A DNA stretch of 64,000 nt, taken from contig VWZL01001363.1 of the NCBI GenBank assembly GCA_013396915.1, positions 287,140 to 351,139 on the forward strand, read 5' to 3'. The notes below the pieces were generated by a model that was not told the origin of the DNA, did no database searches, and saw only the letters and a program-made list of their open reading frames with translations. Origin of the DNA: Stercorarius parasiticus (lineage: Eukaryota > Chordata > Aves > Charadriiformes > Stercorariidae). Positions 47,690 through 60,456 of this stretch are shown one piece after another (the stretch's first letter is position 1; the number at the start of each line of letters is the position of its first letter). A program made the position numbers and the translations under genes.

Positions 47690-48040
47690 AATCCCAGTCG
47701 CGCTCAACAGCTGCAGTGTGTGCTATGCTGTTGCCGCTAGCCCTCAGTTTGGGTGGAAGCTGCGAGGGGCAGAGGTGCCGTGGGGGCTGCCTGCCTGGCC
47801 TCTGTGCCAGGACATGGGGCAGGCTGCCCTCTGGTATCTGCTCCTTCCCTGACCGGTGGTCTTTGGCAGCTGCGGGGCAGGGGCTGGGGAGAGGGATCAC
47901 TGAGGGAGGGAAGTGAGGCGCAGATCAGCTGGGGCAGACACCACTTTCCTCCAGCCCTTCAAGTTGTTGGGATGCTTGTTCTAGCCTTACCTTTCTACCC
48001 CAGCTTCTCCGGGAACAGCTTCTGATTCTTGCCTCTTCTG
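47690..48040. other. GC-rich, CpG-retaining patch, unclassified
   Basis: This is 350 bases of clearly GC-rich sequence (GGGGGCTGCCTGCCTGGCC, GCGGGGCAGGGGCTGGGGAG) with about eight CpGs in the first 230 bases, in an AT-rich setting. Several frames are open on both strands simply because the sequence is A-poor. It could be a small CpG island, a GC-rich insertion, or material mobilised with the adjacent CR1. I cannot decide between these. Confidence 0.35.
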
Positions 48041-51000
48041 AGCAGCTCAAGAGGAGATGAGTTGAGCTTACGTCAGGCAGAGAAGGATGGTTGGTTTGTG
48101 CCTTTGCATTGTGGGTCTCAAGAAAGAGGAAAATGTCACGTATTGCACGAGAAAGCAAGAGGTAGGAAGAAATATGGGGGTGCAGCATGTCTATTCCCAG
48201 CCTCACACCCCCCCTCCAAATTGTAGTGCTCTGTTATTCTTCGAAAGCTGTTGTGAAACAGTGTTGTACCTTCCCAAAACAAACACCCAGAAACCCACAA
48301 ATACCTGGAAGCTGTAATATTCCTTTTGGAGTCATCGCCCTCCCCTGCTGCCTCCCGCCCAGCTCCTTTCCAGCCACCACACTGAGTGGAGTCCTGCAGG
48401 CTCAGAGCTTGAATAAATGCGTGGTTTTACTGGCAGTGAGAGAGAGAGGCTGTCAACACAGGAAAATTATGTATATTGATCTTTATGTGTAGCTTATGAG
48501 TTCTCAATAACATCAATAAATAATAGCATCAATATTTCTGAATTATTACATGCTTTATGTGAATTCAGAAAAAAGCCTTTCCATCAGTAATGTGGTCATT
48601 ATTTGATCAGTAACTTGAAAGTAGACATCACTTTAACACAAAAGGACTTGAAACAACTACAATTTGAATGACATCCTGACACCATCAACATATTATACAG
48701 ACAACATAGGGAAGGAGAGTCTAATACTTCCATATATATATATTTATTTTTTTTTCTCAGGATCCACTAATTCAAAACATTTCCAGACCATATGTTTTTG
48801 ACATTTTACTCTGTTTTGCTTTTTTGGTTGAAGCCCCTACCATATCCAGGGAAAATTCATATCTGTGGAGGACCATTTTGTGCAAAGAACAGTGAGAAAG
48901 CCTTCTGCCCATCTGCCTCTCTTCCATCTTTAGCTGGCTGTCATAAGGGTCTAATTGTGCCTAACTCTCCAGATCGAAAAAGGATTGGGTTTGGCTGTAG
49001 TATCTGTCCAGTATCCTCTTTCCCTCCATTTTGCCACACTGCTGCAAAGCCATGCAGCTTAGTGTAGGAAGGGGCGGGTTAAAATTGTAGTCCCTTGCCT
49101 TTGATTTAGTCTCAGCAGCAAACCTTGGTTGGGCTTGTATGTGCCACAGGTGTGCCTACAGCCTTAGCCATGTGAGTGTAAGCACAAAAGCTTAAAAGGA
49201 GCAGATGCAAGTATATGAGCATTGTATTGTTTGGCTATTGCTTGAGTTTTAAGGTGAATGAGCTTGCTGGTCATAGAGGGGTATTATATGGGGATGATGT
49301 ATAACTTGCTTAATGACACTACAAAAAATCACTAGATCAAATGGCAACTCTTATTCAACAAAGTAAACAGATGCCGCATAAGTTGCTTTGGTCTGTTTAT
49401 GTAGAAGTGGAAGTATTATGCTATGATGAAAGATGTGGAGAGGACAGGGTTAAGACTGTTTTGAGACACCTGACCTGAATCTCCAAGTATTTTTTAGACT
49501 GAGAGGAATTACAGTGAAAACTCAGTTACCTTAAACTTTAGTAGTATAGTAAGAATTTTTCCAGATAGTGAAGATATGGATCCACCTGAACATTTTCTGA
49601 CAGCTGTATTTATCTTTTAATATGATTTTTGAAGAATTAAGGCACCATCAGTTTTACTTTTAAAGAAATTAAATACCTAAAAATCCTCAGGAGTTAAGAG
49701 GCCGGTGTCTTCTAAGTGCCTCACCACTTCTTCACGTGCTAAAGTATCTGTATACATCTGATCATTTGTATGGGATTCATTCGACCAAGAGCAGTGTAGG
49801 TGACTGCATCTGATACAGTCACTATAGTCTCCCATGAGTGCCTACAGCAGTGAGAAGCAGGTGCTTCTAGGGACTGATTCATCTCACCTTAAGGTTTATC
49901 CCAGGCAAGTCAATAGAAGTTATGATGTACCAATATAAATCGCATCACACTTGAAGCTTGACACTGCTGTGAATATACTGGGAGGTAAAATTCCTCATCT
50001 AGACTTAAGGAAAGTCCTAGAAAGCATATGCTATCCTCTCCTTACTCTTCTCTGATGTCCAAGAAACCCAGATTTTTCAGCGGCTGTAGACCTCTGAAGT
50101 TCCTTCATTGAATGCGTGGCCATGTCATCGTGCAGCTGTTTAGATGCCTGTGTTTGCATGTATCAACCCAAGTACTCACAAAGCTGGGCTTTCAGTGGGT
50201 TTCAAATCAGGCCAAGAAGTCGCCTGTTCACTGCATCTGTCCACAGTGTCTGTCCATGTTTTGTTTTGGTCTGTTCATCTCTTTTTTTTCCTGCAGTGTG
50301 TCTTTCTGTGCCCTGAACAGCACCTCTTCTGTTCTCTCTTGTCGTTTGTCCGTCTATCTCATGGTCTCTTATCCAGTTCTTATGCTGTTGCTTATTTCCT
50401 GATAGTTTCCTCCCTGTTTTCTATCTTCAGAGCCTTGTTTTGGAATGGGTCAAGACATTGTATTCAAGCTGGCCTTCTTCTGGTCACTCCTTATCTGTAC
50501 TCTGGAGATGCTTTTCTGTTCAGACTAATCTGAATCTCTCTACAAGGGGAAAATCAGGAGCCCAGGAAGCTCGAGAATGAATAGACTATTACTGTGGTAG
50601 AAATGAAACCTGGCAATTCCAGTAACTCTTAGGGATAGTAGGCTGAATGAATTTTATAATCAAATTAAGAAAAGAAGAAGAAGAAAAAGAAAAGAACGCC
50701 CTATTAATTTCTAGGAATTTCTGTGAACTTGCTGCAAAGTTAGCATACATATATTAGGAAAAGTACCTTCATTTTTACTGCTGCTCAGAGTGACTTGGGG
50801 TTTACCTTCTCCTTTGTTACTGCATAAGTGATCAAATATACCGGGAGTATCAACTGTCAAAGACATAATTCTCTTTAGATGGTAAGTGTAAGGGTAAAAA
50901 AAAAAACCCACCTGAACTCATTTGCTGCTCATTTAACAACTATAACTATTTGACTTCAGAGAATTTCTGAATAGCCTACTTGTAAAAAAGGCAGTACATA

Positions 51001-54000
51001 TAGTTAATCTTATTTTGGTTTTCACCCAGATGCACAGTACATTACTATAGGTTGCTAGTGCATCACTTGATGTGTATTCTTGGTAAAGCAGGCATTATTT
51101 TAACTGCAGAAAGTACTTCAAAATTCATCATGAATGTGTGTTAGCATGCGGTAAAGTGTAATTCCTCAGGAAAAGCTATCCAGGTCACAAATTTAATTTC
51201 TGAAATCTTTGGCTGAATATTAATGGTTTATATTTTCTGGAATATTAATGGTTTATGTTTTCTGCTCTGGAATTGCACTGCTATTTTTCCCTTCGAGTGT
51301 TTGTCCCATCATGAGTTTGTCCCACGTGGAGGCAGTAAAAGTAGTAGATGTGTTCACACTTGGCAGGAATATGTCCGAGAGCGGTATTTGAAAAAGACCA
51401 AAAGAACTCAGCAGTACCCAAAATAACAGAAGCCAAAGTCAGTAAACTGTTAAGACCACGTAGACAAAGGCATAAAATATATGGTTTAAAAAAAAATGGA
51501 AAAAAAAAAAGCACAAATATGACAACAATTTCATCAGAAATGTTGTATAAAAATAAATGGCAATTCAAAAAAACATTGGATCACAAATGAGAGGGTTGAG
51601 AAGAGGAAGTGACTTTAAAAATTACAACTTAATCACTGCACATGAGAAGTGAGTAATAAATAATGAATTACATGAGATTGAATTAGGAAAGATGGTATTG
51701 AAACCAGCCTTCCAAAACTAATAAGCACTACCAAATTCTCATATGCATGTACCGAATTTTCATATATGAGTTCCTTCTCTCAAATCAATATAACTCTTGA
51801 AATATTTAAAATTAAACTATATTCTTAAGCACAAAGATATTCCTTGCATGTGAAAAATTAAGGCTACATTGGGTTTATTACTACATATGGATGTGGAATG
51901 ATGTAGTTCAGTTTTTATCTCATCTGTGTGGATTTAAGTTATGGAAAATATTGTAAAAAGAGCAAATTGATAAAGGACTGTATTCAGGAATAGATAGGAT
52001 TGTAGTGAACAGTTTTATGGAGTAAGCGACAAAAAAGATAACAAGGTCTAGAGAAAACATTCAGCTTTCAGCCTCCAGGAACTAGGATGATGGCAGCAAC
52101 TAACAAAAAATGGTTGAGAGATCTTATTGAAGTGTGCGTAATACTAAATGGTGTAGATAATGTTAATGCTTTCTACCCAGCATGCACTCTAAGACCAGGG
52201 GCGAGTACTGTGCTTTAAAACCAAATGCAGACATAAAGAAACACTTATTAAATTAATTGTAACTGCTGAAGTGACCTGCAAGGCAAAGGTATTGAGAAAA
52301 ACACATTGGGGGTTACTCAGGCAACAATTAGCTGATGTCCTGGAGGCACCAGCTCCACCAGGAGGAAACGCTTGTGCTTTCTTCCACTTCCTCAGTGACA
52401 TTCGAGACAGGATTTTTGTTTTGTAACTGTATTCAGACCATGAAGGTTTGCCGCTTTTTATTTTATAAAAATAGATTATAATGCCTCATAAGATTTTTTT
52501 ACAGCCACTCATAGATTAAAAGCAACAGAATACAGCTTTAAGTTGACAAATAGTTTTGTGATTCACATTGTCTGAATAGATCTGCATGAACATTTCCTAG
52601 TTGCATATGTTACTAAAAGGTTTTGTACATGTAGCTTTCTATCTAGAGCGTCTGGTTAAAATCTGTATTGACTGCAGATAAAGAAAACCATAAAGTATAT
52701 GATCTTGGTTATTTCTTAGAGGAGGATCAACAACATATTTGACATTTTAATGCCAAATATATTATAATCATAATTGTGATTGACATTTCTGCTGAAGGTT
52801 TTTAGTGGCAATATAACCCAAGTTGCCCTTGCTGCTGGGCAAGCAGTACTTATTTTGCTGACAACTTCTGTTGGCAAAGGAAGTTCCCTAATTTTTTTAT
52901 CAGTTTTTGTTTCATCGTCTCCCCTCCAGCAAGCCCTTGATTTCTGTAGCATAACCCCTCTTTATCCATTATTAGAGAAGGAGCAGTTCCAAGCAACTGA
53001 TGTCAGACTACTCTCTAAACACTTCTGGTGGGGTATGACTGCAGCATGCAATGCTGAGATATCAGAAAAGTTACGGACCTGAAAGAAAAGGCAAATTAGC
53101 TCAGGCAGAGTGCGGAATTAGTGCCGAAGTATTACTCCCAGGACCTGATAAGGCGTCTCAGAGCTGTGCTGCTCCATATAGAGTAAACAGCTTCTTTATG
53201 TATTGCTACATTGCATAGTGAAGATTTCACTTGTTTTGGCTTGAAAAATCTGGGATTTCTTGCTTAGGTTTGAAACCAGAGAATGAAAAAATAAACAGAC
53301 CACTAATTCATATCTTAGGACTGTGCAAGAAGTGTTTTTGTAAGTATTTCAGTAAATAGTGAGCTAACATGGTGTGCTTCGTTTCTTCAGATGCTATATT
53401 TCCAGTAAAAGAAATAAAAGATGGAAAGGACAGAACTGGGACTGTATTAGGGTATCCACTCCATAGAGCAGCTGGAGAATTCTCATCTTAAATCTCACCA
53501 GTGGTCCTTCCCATTTCCAGTAGAGTGCAGGGTTCATTTGCTCACGAGAACAAGACATACCCATACTGCACAATTAAGGTATCTTTGTACTGGGGAAGTT
53601 TTTCCCTCCTTTTCATCATTTAGAGGGGGAAAAAATAATAAAACAGATATCTTATTTAAAATCCAAATGTAGACAGAACATCTGTAGTTTTAACAAGTGT
53701 TAGCTGGATGAAGTCTGACAAACAAACAATACTAATAGAATGATAATAGTTTTGGGCAGCCAGCCAGGAACACGCTGTTGTGAATAGGTCTGGAAATAAT
53801 GTATTATTTTTTTGTAATGAATTATGGCAATATAGCCTGTTTTATCACAGGTGAAATATTTGACAAAGTTGTTGCTTTTCACTAAATTTTGAGGATAATC
53901 TGTTATAGACAAGAGACAAGCAAGACGCGTAGCAAAGTATGAGTGTAGGAGACTCTGCTTGATTTGGGATAAACAATAATGCTGTGACTGAAGCAGAGAA

Positions 54001-54471
54001 AGGATTTGAAGCTGAATTCTGGTATAATCCAGGCCAGTAGCCAAATGCTAAGCAACTGAGCGTGACAAAGATACACAGCCCTCTTTTGCAATGCAGTTCC
54101 ATTTATGAAAATGCTCAAAAGATTTTGTCTTTTATTGTGTTTGGAAACGAAAACAAATTTTGCAGCAACTTCTGTAGATCTGCCATTTAATGTCAATGCT
54201 CTGGTCAGCCTCTAGTAGTAAGCAGAACTCCTATGTTAGGTGCAAATGATTTGTGCTTAATGTAGATCTTAAAATATATTCTGGAGAGTAGAAAAAGCAA
54301 TTAATGATTGCCAGATTTATTCCCTAAATACCTTTTCTATTTTCTTTCCAAGATCTGCTTCAAACTGTGGCAGGCCTTTTCAAATGAATGGTCAGAAGAA
54401 ATATGCAATGAAAAGGGGATAGTAGTTGTTTATTTTCCATTAATAGCAAAAGAATCAAGCCTGATGCTGAA
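48041..54471. other. 6.4 kb without recognised gene or transposon
   Basis: This is AT-rich DNA with low-complexity pieces: (TA)n next to a T-run at 48733-48760, a GAA-rich purine tract at 50667-50696, and A-runs at 51487-51512. Frames at 50.11-50.53 kb are open in three phases over the same bases, which argues against coding. The only duplication is listed next. Confidence 0.5.
51215..51264. repeat. 25-bp tandem duplication
   Basis: Two adjacent 25-base units (51215-51239 and 51240-51264), each GAATATTAATGGTTTAT followed by RTTTTCTG, differ at one base (A/G). The near identity suggests a recent slippage or repair event. Confidence 0.95.
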
Positions 54472-55009
54472 TCTACTCTGCCTTGGTGAGGCCACATCTG
54501 GAGTATTGTGTCCAATTCTGGGCTCTCCGGTTCAAGAAGGACAGGGAACTGCTGGAGAGGGTACAGCAAAGGGCTACCAAGATGATTAGGGGATTGGAAC
54601 ACCTCTCTTATGAAGAAAGGCTGAGGGATTTGGGTCTCTTCAGTCTGGAAAAAAGAAGACTGAGGGGTGATCTTATCAACACTTATAAATACTTAAAGGG
54701 TGGGTGTCAGGAGGACAGGGCCAGGCTCTTTTCAGTGGTGCCCAGCGACAGGACAAGAGGTAATGGGCACAAACTTGAGCATAGGAAGTTCCACCTAAAC
54801 ATGAGGAGGAACTTCTTTACTTGGAGGGTGGCAGAGCACTGGAACAGGCTGCCCAGAGAGGTGGTGGAGTCTCCTTCTCTGGAGATATTAAAAGCCTGCC
54901 TGGATGCCTTCCTGTGCATCCTGCTTTAAGTGACCCTGCTCTGGCAGGGGGGTTGGACTAGGTGATCTCCAGATGTCCCTTCCAACCCTACGATTCTGTG
55001 ATTCTGTGA
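54472..55009 (+). mobile_element. Young CR1 LINE 3' end, best preserved
   Basis: These 538 bases of CR1 include the end of ORF2, the short 3' UTR (CTGCTCTGGCAGGGGGGTTGG, GATCTCCAGATGTCCCTTCC) and a tail of two ATTCTGTG octamers. It is 5'-truncated just after the reverse transcriptase core (CTCTGCCTTGGTGAGGCCAC). The sequence is the least damaged CR1 here and therefore probably the youngest. It leads a group of three same-strand CR1 tails. Confidence 0.97.
54483..54929 (+). pseudogene. C-terminal end of CR1 ORF2, still open
   Basis: An uninterrupted 148-codon frame ends at its natural stop. It reads as the C-terminal 'thumb and beyond' part of CR1 ORF2p: [92 protein letters not shown]. The first ATG is internal to the domain and not a real start. 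The endonuclease and catalytic palm are absent, so it cannot act as a reverse transcriptase. It is called a pseudogene because it is a truncated copy, even though the frame is intact. Confidence 0.93.
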
Positions 55010-55190
55010 ATTTTGACTTTTTTATGGGGTAATCCATTTGACGTTATTGTGCCTCATGTACAGCTGGTTACCTACTGAAACTATAAATCACAAAGTCTCT
55101 ATCAACTTTACTGGTTGCACTGCTAACCATCAAATTGAAGGACACTCCTAGTAACTCCATGATATACCTCCTTGTCACGTCTCAGAAGTA
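55010..55190. other. Spacer between CR1 copies
   Basis: About 180 bases of AT-rich host-like sequence separate the first and second CR1 tails. They are therefore independent insertions, not one rearranged element. Confidence 0.6.
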
Positions 55191-55374
55191 AGGTGAATAG
55201 GAACGGGTTGCCCAGGGAAGTTGTGGATGCCCCATCCCTGCAAGTGTTCAAGGCCAGGCTGGATGTGGCTTTGAGCAACCTGGTCTAGTGGGAGGTGTCC
55301 CTGCCTTTGGCAGGGGGTTGGAACTAGGTGACCTTTAAGGTCCCTTCCAACCCAAACCATTCTATGATTCTATA
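55191..55374 (+). mobile_element. CR1 LINE 3' terminal fragment
   Basis: This covers the last ~180 bases of a CR1 of a different type from its neighbours: GGAACGGGTTGCCCAGGGAAG, TTCAAGGCCAGGCTGGATG, GAGCAACCTGGTCTAGTGGGA, TTGGAACTAGGTGACC, TAAGGTCCCTTCCAACCC, ending ATTCTATGATTCTAT. It is the same 3'-end type as the minus-strand tail at 9114-9192. Only the last few ORF2 codons are present. Confidence 0.95.
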
Positions 55375-55436
55375 TTAGGTTTGTTAGGGAGTATTTCTTA
55401 GAACTTACAGTGGATCCCGTTATTTGTACTTTGGGG

Positions 55437-55728
55437 GTTAGTCTCTTCTCGCAAGTAACAAGTGATAGGACAAGAGGAAATGGCCTCAAGTTACGCCAGG
55501 GGAGGTTTATATTGGATATTAGGAAAAATTTCTTCACTGAAAGGGTTGTCAAACATTGGAACAGGCTGCCCAGGGAAGTGGTGGAATCATCATCCCTGGA
55601 GGTATTTAAAAGGCAGGTAGACATGGTGCTGAGGGACATGGTTTAGTGGTGGTTTTGCCAGTGTTAGATTGATGGTTGAACTCAATGATCTGAAAAGTCC
55701 CTTCCATCCTAGACGATTCTATGATTTG
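55437..55728 (+). mobile_element. CR1 LINE 3' end, third tandem copy
   Basis: This CR1 is of a third 3'-end type: AAGTGATAGGACAAGAGGAA, GGTTTATATTGGATATTAGG, AAAAATTTCTTCACTGAAAG, GGTTTAGTGGTGGTTTTGCC, TCAATGATCTGAAAAGTCCC, ending GATTCTATGATTT. The frame to 55646 keeps the ORF2 C-terminus ([45 protein letters not shown]). It is older than the 54.5-kb copy judging by substitutions. The nested fragment at 27.65 kb has the same tail type. Confidence 0.95.
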
Positions 55729-56085
55729 ATCTGTAACTTCATTCTGCTCTGAACACTGGTACCTCTTCTATTTTCTGTTCACCTGAAGTGTTGTTCTAGG
55801 AATTCCTGTAACTTAGTTTTTTCTACAAAGTTCTTAAACATAGCCTCTGGCTGGTGTGAACAGGTGGGTGGAAGTTTTAATCAATCTTCCAGCCCGAGAG
55901 GCAGGTGTAGCGGTAATGCTAATGTGGAGATTGTTTTCTTCATTTTTTTTTTTTTCAGCGGAACTGCTACAATTTTCAGTTGATGTTTATCCTCTCCGTT
56001 ACTTGAAAACAAAAAAAACAACCACCCCTCAGCTGAGGATCAATTCAATCACTGTTCCTCAACATAACCCACAGACTTGATGGGA
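55729..56085. other. No gene or repeat recognised
   Basis: Short AT-rich stretch with a T-run at 55939-55956. Nothing identifiable. Confidence 0.5.
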
Positions 56086-56087
56086 GT

Positions 56088-56345
56088 AGAAAATTTTAAC
56101 ACCGAAAGACCAAACTGTATCGTCCGGTCTGACTGCTTGCATTCAGACATCTGCAGTTCCCACTGAGTTGTGTTGGGAGTAGGTCAGGCTACCCAAGCGA
56201 GAAGCAAACAGGACCTATAGGCCGTTAGCCTGTAGGCACACATCTTTCAGCTGAAGTACTTCTCATATGGATTTTATTTTATCTAAACCAGTTTCTATCC
56301 TCAAAAATATTGATTCATTCAGTAGCTAGAATTGCTTCCTGAAAT
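56088..56345 (-). mobile_element. Ancient CR1 LINE 3' UTR relic (probable)
   Basis: TTTTAACACCGAAAGACC, AACTGTATCGTCCGGTCTGAC and TGCTTGCATTCAGAC near 56093 follow the reversed sauropsid CR1 3' end (the CCAGAAGGGACC...ATCTAGTCTGACC block). Further right, ATCTTTCAGCTG and ATATGGATTTTATTTTATC match the next block only loosely. It resembles the left part of the much clearer relic at 2.35 kb. Heavily diverged; the right edge is a guess. Confidence 0.45.
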
Positions 56346-59300
56346 GTCTCCAGAGCAGCATGCAGCTGAATATCAATCTTATTGTGATTGGATTAATTCA
56401 CTGAAATACCATCAGCGTGGAGGCGGGTGCCTTCCAACCTTGAGACCAGCTGGAAGTGCTTTTTCTGGAAACTCCCAGGTGCCAAAAGGCAGTCAGTGGA
56501 AGCAATTTCAGACACAGAATTAATGAAGGTAATGGCAGATGATATTGGGCAGGAGTATTTGGCAAAACGTCTGATTTTAAAAGGAACACTAGCTCTAATC
56601 AGATGGGTAATGTGTTATGGATGATGAAAGGGATGTTCGTCCATAGATCCATTCTTGTCCAGTGTGTTTAATACAATGTGTATTTTTATGTTCCCATTTG
56701 GATGAGGCATCCTGCCCATTTACCAGCTAGTGAGCCATTATAGATACTCTCCCAGACTTTTATTGTGCCCTTGCAACTGTCATAATGAAAGCCCATACAG
56801 AACATTTTTTTAATGTTAGTTTTATTTGTTACAGCACTGAAGTTTGTCCAATCCCGTAAAATCTTCTGAGCGTAAGTATGATGGAGTCTCCAGAGCTTTC
56901 ATTCCAGTAAATATTGAAGAGTATTTATGACAGGTGAAAATGCATATGATTTACCACTGCTGGAAAAGCGTAATTTCTTGTTAATATTTTCTTCTTTAGT
57001 CGTCCTTCTTTCTTCTTTCAAATTATGTTAGTGCTTCACCTGTGCTATTTGGGGATCAGAATTAGAGTATAGCTGGTAGGGAAGATTGGCTCTTTGATTC
57101 CTAGGTCCGGTTCAGAACCAGCTCCTTTACTGTCTGTACGTAGACGCTCATCACCAGCAGCTGTGCAAGCAAATTGTCAAGAAACGTTATCTTTGTTTCT
57201 TGATCTTTATTACTGTGTGTTGCTTTCACCTGCTTTGAAGATCTATGCAGTGTCTCCGTCAATGAAATCGCTGCACTTAGCTTCTTATGTCGAAATATTT
57301 TCCAAATATATAGGTGTTTGCGACCATCTTTGCAATGTCATTTCCACATACCTTTTCTCTAAATCATCCATCAAAGTTAAATAGATGATACATTTTGTGC
57401 ATTGGGGTGGGAAGGAGCCGTCTAATATATCACTTTTTTGCTTTACATGCTATCATGTATCTCTTAAGGTTCTCTTTAATATTCTTCTTGATTATGTATC
57501 ACTATTTTCCTATTCCAAGTACTGTTATTATGTTAAAACTTATTCATAACTTCACTAGTGGTAAGATCAGGTTCAGTGGTAGTTTGACTTCACATCTGGG
57601 CAAGTTGGCGTGTATAGCAAGGTTATTGTTAATCTTTAAATAGTGAATTAATATTTAACTGAAATCTTTGTATTTTGTGTCTTTTAAAATTTATTACAAA
57701 ACATCAATTACCGTTCAATTAAAAATGCGATTTACTCATTACGCTTCAATCTATTCTCTGTCTTTGGGTCAAGAGTATATTGTTTCACTCATTACGTGAC
57801 ATCATCTAATGCTGTCTCAAGAGTTGTGGCAGGCAAATCTTTTAACTCTTCATTATTCATTAGTTTTCCATTCTGGTTCTTCTAGCTCTTGGGACCATCA
57901 AGTCATCACGTGCCCACACTCAAGTATTATTATTGTTGGCACAGTCTTGTCAAAGCTTTAGGGCTCCTGACAAGGCACACAAAGGAATGGTGTTTGGTAT
58001 CACGAGTACATGTTGCTGCAGATTATCATCTTCCTGAGTTTCGTCCTCATTATTTTCCTGTGACAAGATTCTATATGTGCAATGTTGTACCATTATATTT
58101 TCTATGGAGCTTTCTGACATTTTGCCTCCTTTTTGGAAATGATTAGTTACATTTTCCTTTTTCACAGAAAATATTGCTTCCTATCTAAGCATACGCGATG
58201 TGCAATCTTTAGTTATGATGACAATAAATGATATCACCAATTGATCAAATCAGCACTTTATATCCTGTTTAACAGTGTTGATTTATCAGCATAATTTAGC
58301 TTTCTAGAAAAGGTACATTACAGGTGATTTCTGCCATATGTAAAAAAACTCTCCATCAAGACTAGTTTTGCAGCAACAGGGGCAGATTTAAATTTCTAGC
58401 GATCATTAATAAAATACTTGTACAAGCCACAGTGCACAAACCTAGGAAAATTAAGCTAATCTCTCCCTGGTGCTCAATAAGCTCATTTTCCCCATTTGCA
58501 AACATGAATCAGATGTCTTAGCAGATGACATTTTATTAAAGGGAGACTACTGTGTTACCTAAAGGCACCTTTTTTCTTTTTGTTTTTGTTTTTTTTCCCT
58601 TTTTCCCCTCCAAGGTATAATACTGCACGAAAAACACAGTGTGTAGCTTTGTTTCACAACCTTCTCCTTTGGAGAGGCAAGTGCTGAGAACAACACCTCA
58701 TTCTCAATTTGGGATTGACAAATCCAGATGCTTTGGCACCTCCTGCCAGATGTTGGGGGCTTTTGAGCTTCTGGGGAGTTTGTGGTGGGAGACGCTTCCC
58801 ATCTTCTAGCCACTGCACTCTTTGCTTTATGAGGGGAGTGCAGTTTCCTGCCCTCCTGGCTTTATGGACCTAAAATAACTTTGCTAAGGGTTTCTGTTAT
58901 TGATTTACTTCCACTAATACAGCCCTCTTAAATGCACGTGACACTTAAACAGACCTGTTGCCTTAGATTAGGGTGACTGCTTACCCCAGGGATAGTTCTG
59001 CACTTTTATTTTTGCTCAGGCTTCTGTATGTTATTACAGTGACAAAAATTAAACATAAATGCTCCCTAGACATAATAAAACAACCGAACACCAGAAGATC
59101 TCTTGCCTTTTCTGGCGGCTTCCCTTCCCTCTGGAGTTCTTGGGACTGCAGAGTGGCTTCAACCTTCAAGCTTCCAACCTCTGGACTTCTATAAGGGACA
59201 TGTACACTCTCTATATAGTGTAGTTTCCTTTTCTAATTTTGTTTCAGCTCTCTAATATCCATCCTCTCTTACATAACTCCTAGTCTTTCCCATTGATTTC

Positions 59301-60456
59301 ACTAGTGTTTCATCCCATTTTCTTAAATGAATGCTAGAGCTTATCATCTTACCGTCCATGCTTCTGTACGGATTTTTTTTAAAGGACCGCATTGTTACTT
59401 CCCTAAAACAGGAACGTGCTTGCTTTAACTTGAAAACAGTTTAGATTGATGTTCTTGGTTTAATCTCCCACGCCTCATTTCAGCTTCATGTAGGGTTATA
59501 GAGCTAGCTTCTACTCCCCTTGTGCAGAACTGTTCCTTTCTACACTTTGTTTTAACATTTATTTTTTTTCCCCTTCACTCTATTGTTGATTGCAACCCTT
59601 CCCTGAAACTGTGTGGATATTCAATAAAATTAATGTTTTCCTGTTTCAAAAAGTATCATCTTTCTGGATAAAATTTAATTTATTAAAACACATGCCTGAC
59701 CCCAACACCTCCTTAGTAAAATTCTTCTGTATGTTTCTCAGTTTTTCGGCAAAGTCCACCAGTTCAAATTCCTTAACCTGCCCATCTGTCATATTAGGCG
59801 GAAGCATTTCTCATAATAGTTGTATAACATTGTGTCCTCTCCTGTTCTCTCCATTATCAAATTCTACTTTCACTGTCAGTGTGAAGCCAAAGAAATTTCC
59901 TTGTCTTCTGTGGAATGACGTTTGGTTGTGTTTTTTTCAATCTGAAAGTAAAATTTGTCTTGCTGGCTTTTTCAATTTTGGATAATTTCCAAGCTGCCTT
60001 TTTTTTTGGTTTTTGGTTTTTTNCTCAAAACTCTTCACTGTGAGACACACTTTTACACACATAGTGCTATCAGGTCCTTTCTGCATCATCTTTAACGTTT
60101 TGTTGTTTTTCTATTTCACACCGTTTCCTGAATTATTTTGCTTTGGACCCATTCCAGAACTGTTAGTTGTTGCTTCCTTTCTATTTACAGGGTAAGATAA
60201 AGCCATTAGCTGTGTTTCTGCTCTGCTTCTCCATTGCTAGCGATGAAGCACAACTACTCATCTCACTTTAGAGCCAGCCCTGTATTTATCTCTCAAACAG
60301 AAGAATCTGCATGACTACAGATCTGAGTCTGGGTGTACTGCAAAATGTCAGGGTGACCTACAGAGTTACAATTACCTCGGTGTGGTTAAATATCATTAAC
60401 TAGATCCAATTTCCAGGTACTCAGATCACAGGCTTGAAATCTGGGCTCTGAGAAAG
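56346..60456. other. 4.1 kb without recognised gene or transposon
   Basis: AT-rich. Frames such as 57094-57384 (96 codons) and 59590-59985 (131 codons) lack domains and splice context. 59.27-60.20 kb is T/C-biased, which lengthens plus-strand frames by chance. A single undetermined base lies at 60023 after a T/G run. Confidence 0.5.
60023..60023. other. Single N
   Basis: One undetermined base in a T-rich run, probably a homopolymer-length or consensus ambiguity. Confidence 0.99.

Noticed and set aside
50112..50533. Three overlapping plus-strand frames of 66-129 codons
   Set aside because: All three phases are open because the DNA is A-poor and T/C-rich. Simultaneous openness in three phases argues against coding.
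59590..59985. 131-codon plus-strand frame as a gene
   Set aside because: T/C-biased DNA and no domain, signal or splice context.
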